DNA of 34,987 nt, taken from Treponema sp. Its GTDB lineage: Bacteria > Spirochaetota > Spirochaetia > Treponematales > Breznakiellaceae. A model generated the notes under the pieces. That model saw nothing but the letters and a program-made list of their open reading frames with translations. It was not told the DNA's origin and made no database searches. This document shows positions 33,319 through 34,987 of the stretch, piece after piece. The first letter of the stretch is position 1. Each line of letters starts with the position of its first letter. Both the position numbers and the translations under genes were made by a program. The stretch lies in assembly GCA_031266095.1 (NCBI GenBank), contig JAISBR010000188.1:1-34987 (forward strand). The letters are read 5' to 3'.

Positions 33319-33633
33319 TCATGCTTCCCCGCCGGCCAGCAGCCCTTCCAGAGACGCGGCAAAACAGCCCGCGTCCGCGTTAATGGCGTTCAGTTTTTCC
33401 CGGTACACCGCAAGCTCTGTTTGATATTGTACCTTCACTTTCTCTTTTTCTGTTTGATATGCCGCTTCCAGCCGCGCGGTTTCAGTCTGGTAGCGCTCCT
33501 CATAATTCGCGCGGTTTTGCTTCTCACCCTCCGCCACCCGCCGGTCCGCTTCCGCCTGGGCGTCGTTTACCAGCGCGGCGGCCTCAGCCTCAATTTTAAG
33601 CAGATGGGCAAGGATCTCTTCGTCGTTCATCAC
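33319..33633 (-). CDS. V-type ATPase peripheral-stalk coiled-coil protein (G/H-like)
   Basis: This 104-residue protein is a continuous heptad-rich helix: LLKIEAEAAALVNDAQAEADRRVAEGEKQNR and AAYQTEKEKVKVQYQTELAVYREKL. This resembles subunit G of eukaryotic or H/NtpF-like stalk proteins of bacterial V-ATPases, which pair with subunit E. Its position at the head of the ATPase genes fits. GTG 33633 overlaps the ptsN stop (GTGA); ATG 33630 is nearly equivalent. Sequence identity for such coiled coils is low, so the call rests on structure and context. Confidence 0.75.
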   Translation of the reverse strand: MMNDEEILAHLLKIEAEAAALVNDAQAEADRRVAEGEKQNRANYEERYQTETARLEAAYQTEKEKVKVQYQTELAVYREKLNAINADAGCFAASLEGLLAGGEA

Positions 33634-34109
33634 GCCAAATCCATGGACGTCAGCACATCTTCGTATTTACTGATAACCTTGTACGCGCTCTGGGGATCCC
33701 TCTGGGATTGCAAGTCAATATAAAACTGAGGATTTTCCAGCAGCTCCGCCAGACGTTTTAAGAGCCGCAGGTGCTTTTCCGAATCTTTCAACGGGGTCAC
33801 AATCATAAACAGCAAATACACCGGCTCACCGTCCAGGGCGTCATAATCAACCCCTTTCCGTGAAATTCCCAGTACACCGCGAACCGTGTCCACCGCGTTG
33901 GTCTTTCCGTGGGGAATAGCAATGCCCTTGTGAATACCCGTGGACATCTTCGCTTCCCGTTCCCGCAGCGCCGCGAGAATCTCTTCCCTGGTGTTTGTCT
34001 TTTCAACCTGACAGAAATAGTCTACCAGTTCCTCAAAAGCCTCGTCTTTATCTTCCGCCTCTATATCAAGTTTAATGAATTCAGGCGAAAACACCTCATG
34101 CAGGAACAT
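33630..34109 (-). CDS. PTS EIIA-Ntr-like protein (PtsN family)
   Basis: The 159 residues form one PTS EIIA-2 domain: EEILAALREREAKMSTGIHKGIAIPHGKT, with phosphorylatable His67 in IPHGK, then VDYDALDGEPVYLLFMIVTPLKDSEKHLRLLKRLAELL. Proteins of this type without IIB/IIC usually act as regulators, phosphorylated by EI-Ntr and NPr, that bind potassium transporters, kinases or other targets. GGAGG precedes ATG 34109. The stop overlaps the V-ATPase stalk gene start, placing a PTS regulator in the V-ATPase transcript. No sugar transporter subunits are nearby. Confidence 0.92.
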   Translation of the reverse strand: MFLHEVFSPEFIKLDIEAEDKDEAFEELVDYFCQVEKTNTREEILAALREREAKMSTGIHKGIAIPHGKTNAVDTVRGVLGISRKGVDYDALDGEPVYLLFMIVTPLKDSEKHLRLLKRLAELLENPQFYIDLQSQRDPQSAYKVISKYEDVLTSMDLA

Positions 34110-34151
34110 TCAAACCTCCAAGTCGCGCTTCAGGATAAGCGGCCGGCGCCC

Positions 34152-34532
34152 TTATTCGCCGGTTTCAACGGCGTCCCCGGCGGGAGTTTCCAGCGCAGGA
34201 GTTTCCACCGCGGGCGGATTCAATTCCTCATCCAGCCAGCTGCTCCCCGCCGCGTCGATTGCAGATTGCCGGCCCGCCGCCTCAACCCCGCCGCCGCCGG
34301 GAGTCCGGTTCAGCAGGGCCAGTCCCAGGCTGATAATCAGGAACAAGGTCCCCAGGACCGTCGTGGCCCTGGTAAGCACATTCCCCGAACGGGAACCAAA
34401 GGCGGAACTGCTGCCGCCGGCAAAAATACCGCCCAGGCTGTCTCCCTCCTCATTTTGAAGCAGTACCAGCAATACCAGCAGAATCGCTACAATAACAAAA
34501 AAAACCAACAGCACAATACTGAGTACACCCAT
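34152..34532 (-). CDS. secG: Preprotein translocase subunit SecG
   Basis: Two membrane helices frame the SecG signature: LSIVLLVFFVIVAILLVLLVLLQ (residues 4-26), NEEGDSLGGIFAGGSSSAFGSRSGNVLTRATTVLGTLFLIISLGLALL. SecG associates with SecYE and promotes protein export. The C-terminal tail from residue 78 is alanine/proline/glutamate-rich (with an AVETPALETPAGDAVETGE end), longer than in many bacteria. It is the first gene of the run leading into ptsN (42 bases later) and the V-ATPase. GGAG lies upstream of the ATG. Confidence 0.95.
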   Translation of the reverse strand: MGVLSIVLLVFFVIVAILLVLLVLLQNEEGDSLGGIFAGGSSSAFGSRSGNVLTRATTVLGTLFLIISLGLALLNRTPGGGGVEAAGRQSAIDAAGSSWLDEELNPPAVETPALETPAGDAVETGE

Positions 34533-34599
34533 CTGTTACACTCCACTCTGAAAAGTTCAGGCGTTTTCGCGATACAGGGCAAAAACACACACTCTAGAA

Positions 34600-34632
34600 C
34601 CTGTTTCAAAACTCGGTTAGTTTTGAAACAGG
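34600..34632. repeat. Short TTYCAAAAC palindrome upstream of secG
   Basis: CCTGTTTCAAAACT and AGTTTTGAAACAGG form a perfect 14-bp stem with a 5-base loop. It lies about 70 bases before the secG ATG. Confidence 0.75.
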
Positions 34633-34681
34633 CTTCCGGAAAAACGGTCTAAAGCCCGCTTTTCCACTTAAATCTAAGGTT

Positions 34682-34711
34682 GCTGTTCCAAAACTGAAGT
34701 TTTGGAACAGC
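34682..34711. repeat. Short TTYCAAAAC palindrome, perfect copy
   Basis: GCTGTTCCAAAACT-GA-AGTTTTGGAACAGC is a perfect 14-bp stem. It is the best example of the family and is followed by CCTCTATACT, as the 5702 copy is followed by CCTCTACT. Confidence 0.8.
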
Positions 34712-34872
34712 CTCTATACTATTATTTTACCGAAAGGGAAAAACTTATGCAAGAACGGCTGACCGGGGCTCCGCCATTTACTTTCACGTTCTGAGAAACC
34801 ACTCCCCGCGGGACATCACCCGCCCTCCCGCCCAAGCGGTCACCGAGAGCCGCGAACGGTATAATTGCCCCT

Positions 34873-34890
34873 AGGAGCCTGTTGCACTTC
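34873..34890 (+). repeat. Insertion-sequence end matching the MITE-like termini
   Basis: AGGAGCCTGTTGCACTTC, 47 bases before the transposase start region, agrees with the complement of the right ends of copies B and C (AGGAGTTTGTTGCACTTC) except for two bases. It is probably the left terminal inverted repeat of the IS at the window edge. Confidence 0.65.
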
Positions 34891-34924
34891 TCCCTGCGGG
34901 ATCGTCAAAACCAATAAAGTCAGG

Positions 34925-34930
34925 TAGAAT
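34925..34930 (+). promoter_or_regulatory. Candidate -10 box of the transposase gene
   Basis: TAGAAT ends six bases before ATG 34937 with no Shine-Dalgarno sequence between, again compatible with a leaderless start. No convincing -35 box. Confidence 0.3.
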
Positions 34931-34936
34931 CACCTC

Positions 34937-34987
34937 ATGAGTGCACGATTTGTCAATGTAGACCGAGATACTCCCTTGTTGTTTCCG
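34937..34987 (+). CDS. IS1182-like transposase, first 17 residues
   Basis: The open frame begins MSARFVNVDRDTPLLFP and runs off the window. An N-terminal R/K-F-x-x-x-D-R-x-T/Q-P-x-L-x-P motif is typical of IS1182-family (IS5-related) DDE transposases, whose next residues usually read like DLREWLPEDH. Only 17 residues are visible, so the assignment is tentative, but the preceding inverted-repeat end supports an insertion sequence. Whether the gene is intact cannot be seen. Confidence 0.6.
   Translation, partial: MSARFVNVDRDTPLLFP

Larger units (their letters stand above)
34533..34936. other. Intergenic region with two perfect palindromes and an IS-like end
   Basis: About 400 bases upstream of secG (minus) and the transposase gene (plus). 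It holds palindromes at 34600-34632 and 34682-34711, a TATAAT at 34860-34865 and the AGGAG end at 34873. A 15-codon ORF at 34747 has no support. Promoters for the secG transcript must lie here, but none is clear. Confidence 0.6.

Noticed and set aside
34747..34794. A 15-codon ORF with an AAAGGG ahead of it
   Set aside because: Too short, no recognisable peptide, and no conserved promoter spacing; left unannotated.

Overview
The window looks like a chromosomal segment of a moderately GC-rich spirochaete close to Treponema, possibly one of the environmental or gut treponemes. The main evidence is the lipoprotein TatT - binding protein TatP - fused TRAP permease trio known from Treponema pallidum, together with a V-type ATPase operon, PEGA-domain envelope proteins, a LolCDE-like operon and a chemotaxis receptor. 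The genus is inferred from gene content; no database search was possible.

Layout. 1-633 is the 3' end of a chemoreceptor gene. 734-2946 (minus) is a glycosyltransferase - DEAD-box helicase pair. 2991-5673 (minus) is a purE-purC-purF operon with overlapping stops and starts. 5834-6781 (plus) is a PanE/ApbA-family reductase, followed by about 700 bases rich in hairpins and without a convincing gene. 7499-14457 (plus) is a compact run: PEGA protein, ftsY, an exported unknown, and a LolC/LolD/LolE-like transporter. Between this run and the convergent TatD/CYTH pair (14930-16350, minus) lies a 382-base near-perfect palindrome. 16533-23341 (plus) holds a LysM/M23-like protein, a sigma-70 factor, a DnaQ-type exonuclease and the TatT-TatP-TRAP set. 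23578-25583 (plus) holds a PEGA/FGE-like membrane protein and smpB. 25586-34532 (minus) reads secG, ptsN-like EIIA, then V-ATPase genes G/H-like, C, I, K, F, E, A, B, nearly all with 4-base overlaps. Subunit D is not in the window. The right edge cuts the start of an IS1182-like transposase gene.

The most unusual content is repetitive DNA acting on genes. A palindromic element with ends AGGAG..TGTTGC occurs as two full copies (17467-17625, 23445-23601), one half copy (652-719), and as an end-like sequence in front of the edge transposase (34873). The copy at 23445 sits after codon 15 of the PEGA/FGE gene. Removing it joins the two gene parts in frame. The present gene appears to start from a Shine-Dalgarno site and ATG supplied by the element itself. 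The copy at 17467 similarly opens a short ORF that ends overlapping the sigma-factor start codon. A second family of short TTYCAAAAC palindromes recurs at least six times, once inside the V-ATPase operon just before the c-ring gene. Several genes have a -10 box only 6-10 bases before the start codon, suggesting leaderless mRNAs.

Functionally the window combines housekeeping (purines, SRP receptor, SecG, SmpB, TatD, exonuclease, sigma factor), envelope biogenesis (Lol-like export, LysM, PEGA proteins) and transport/energy (TRAP, V-ATPase with a PTS regulator in the same transcript).
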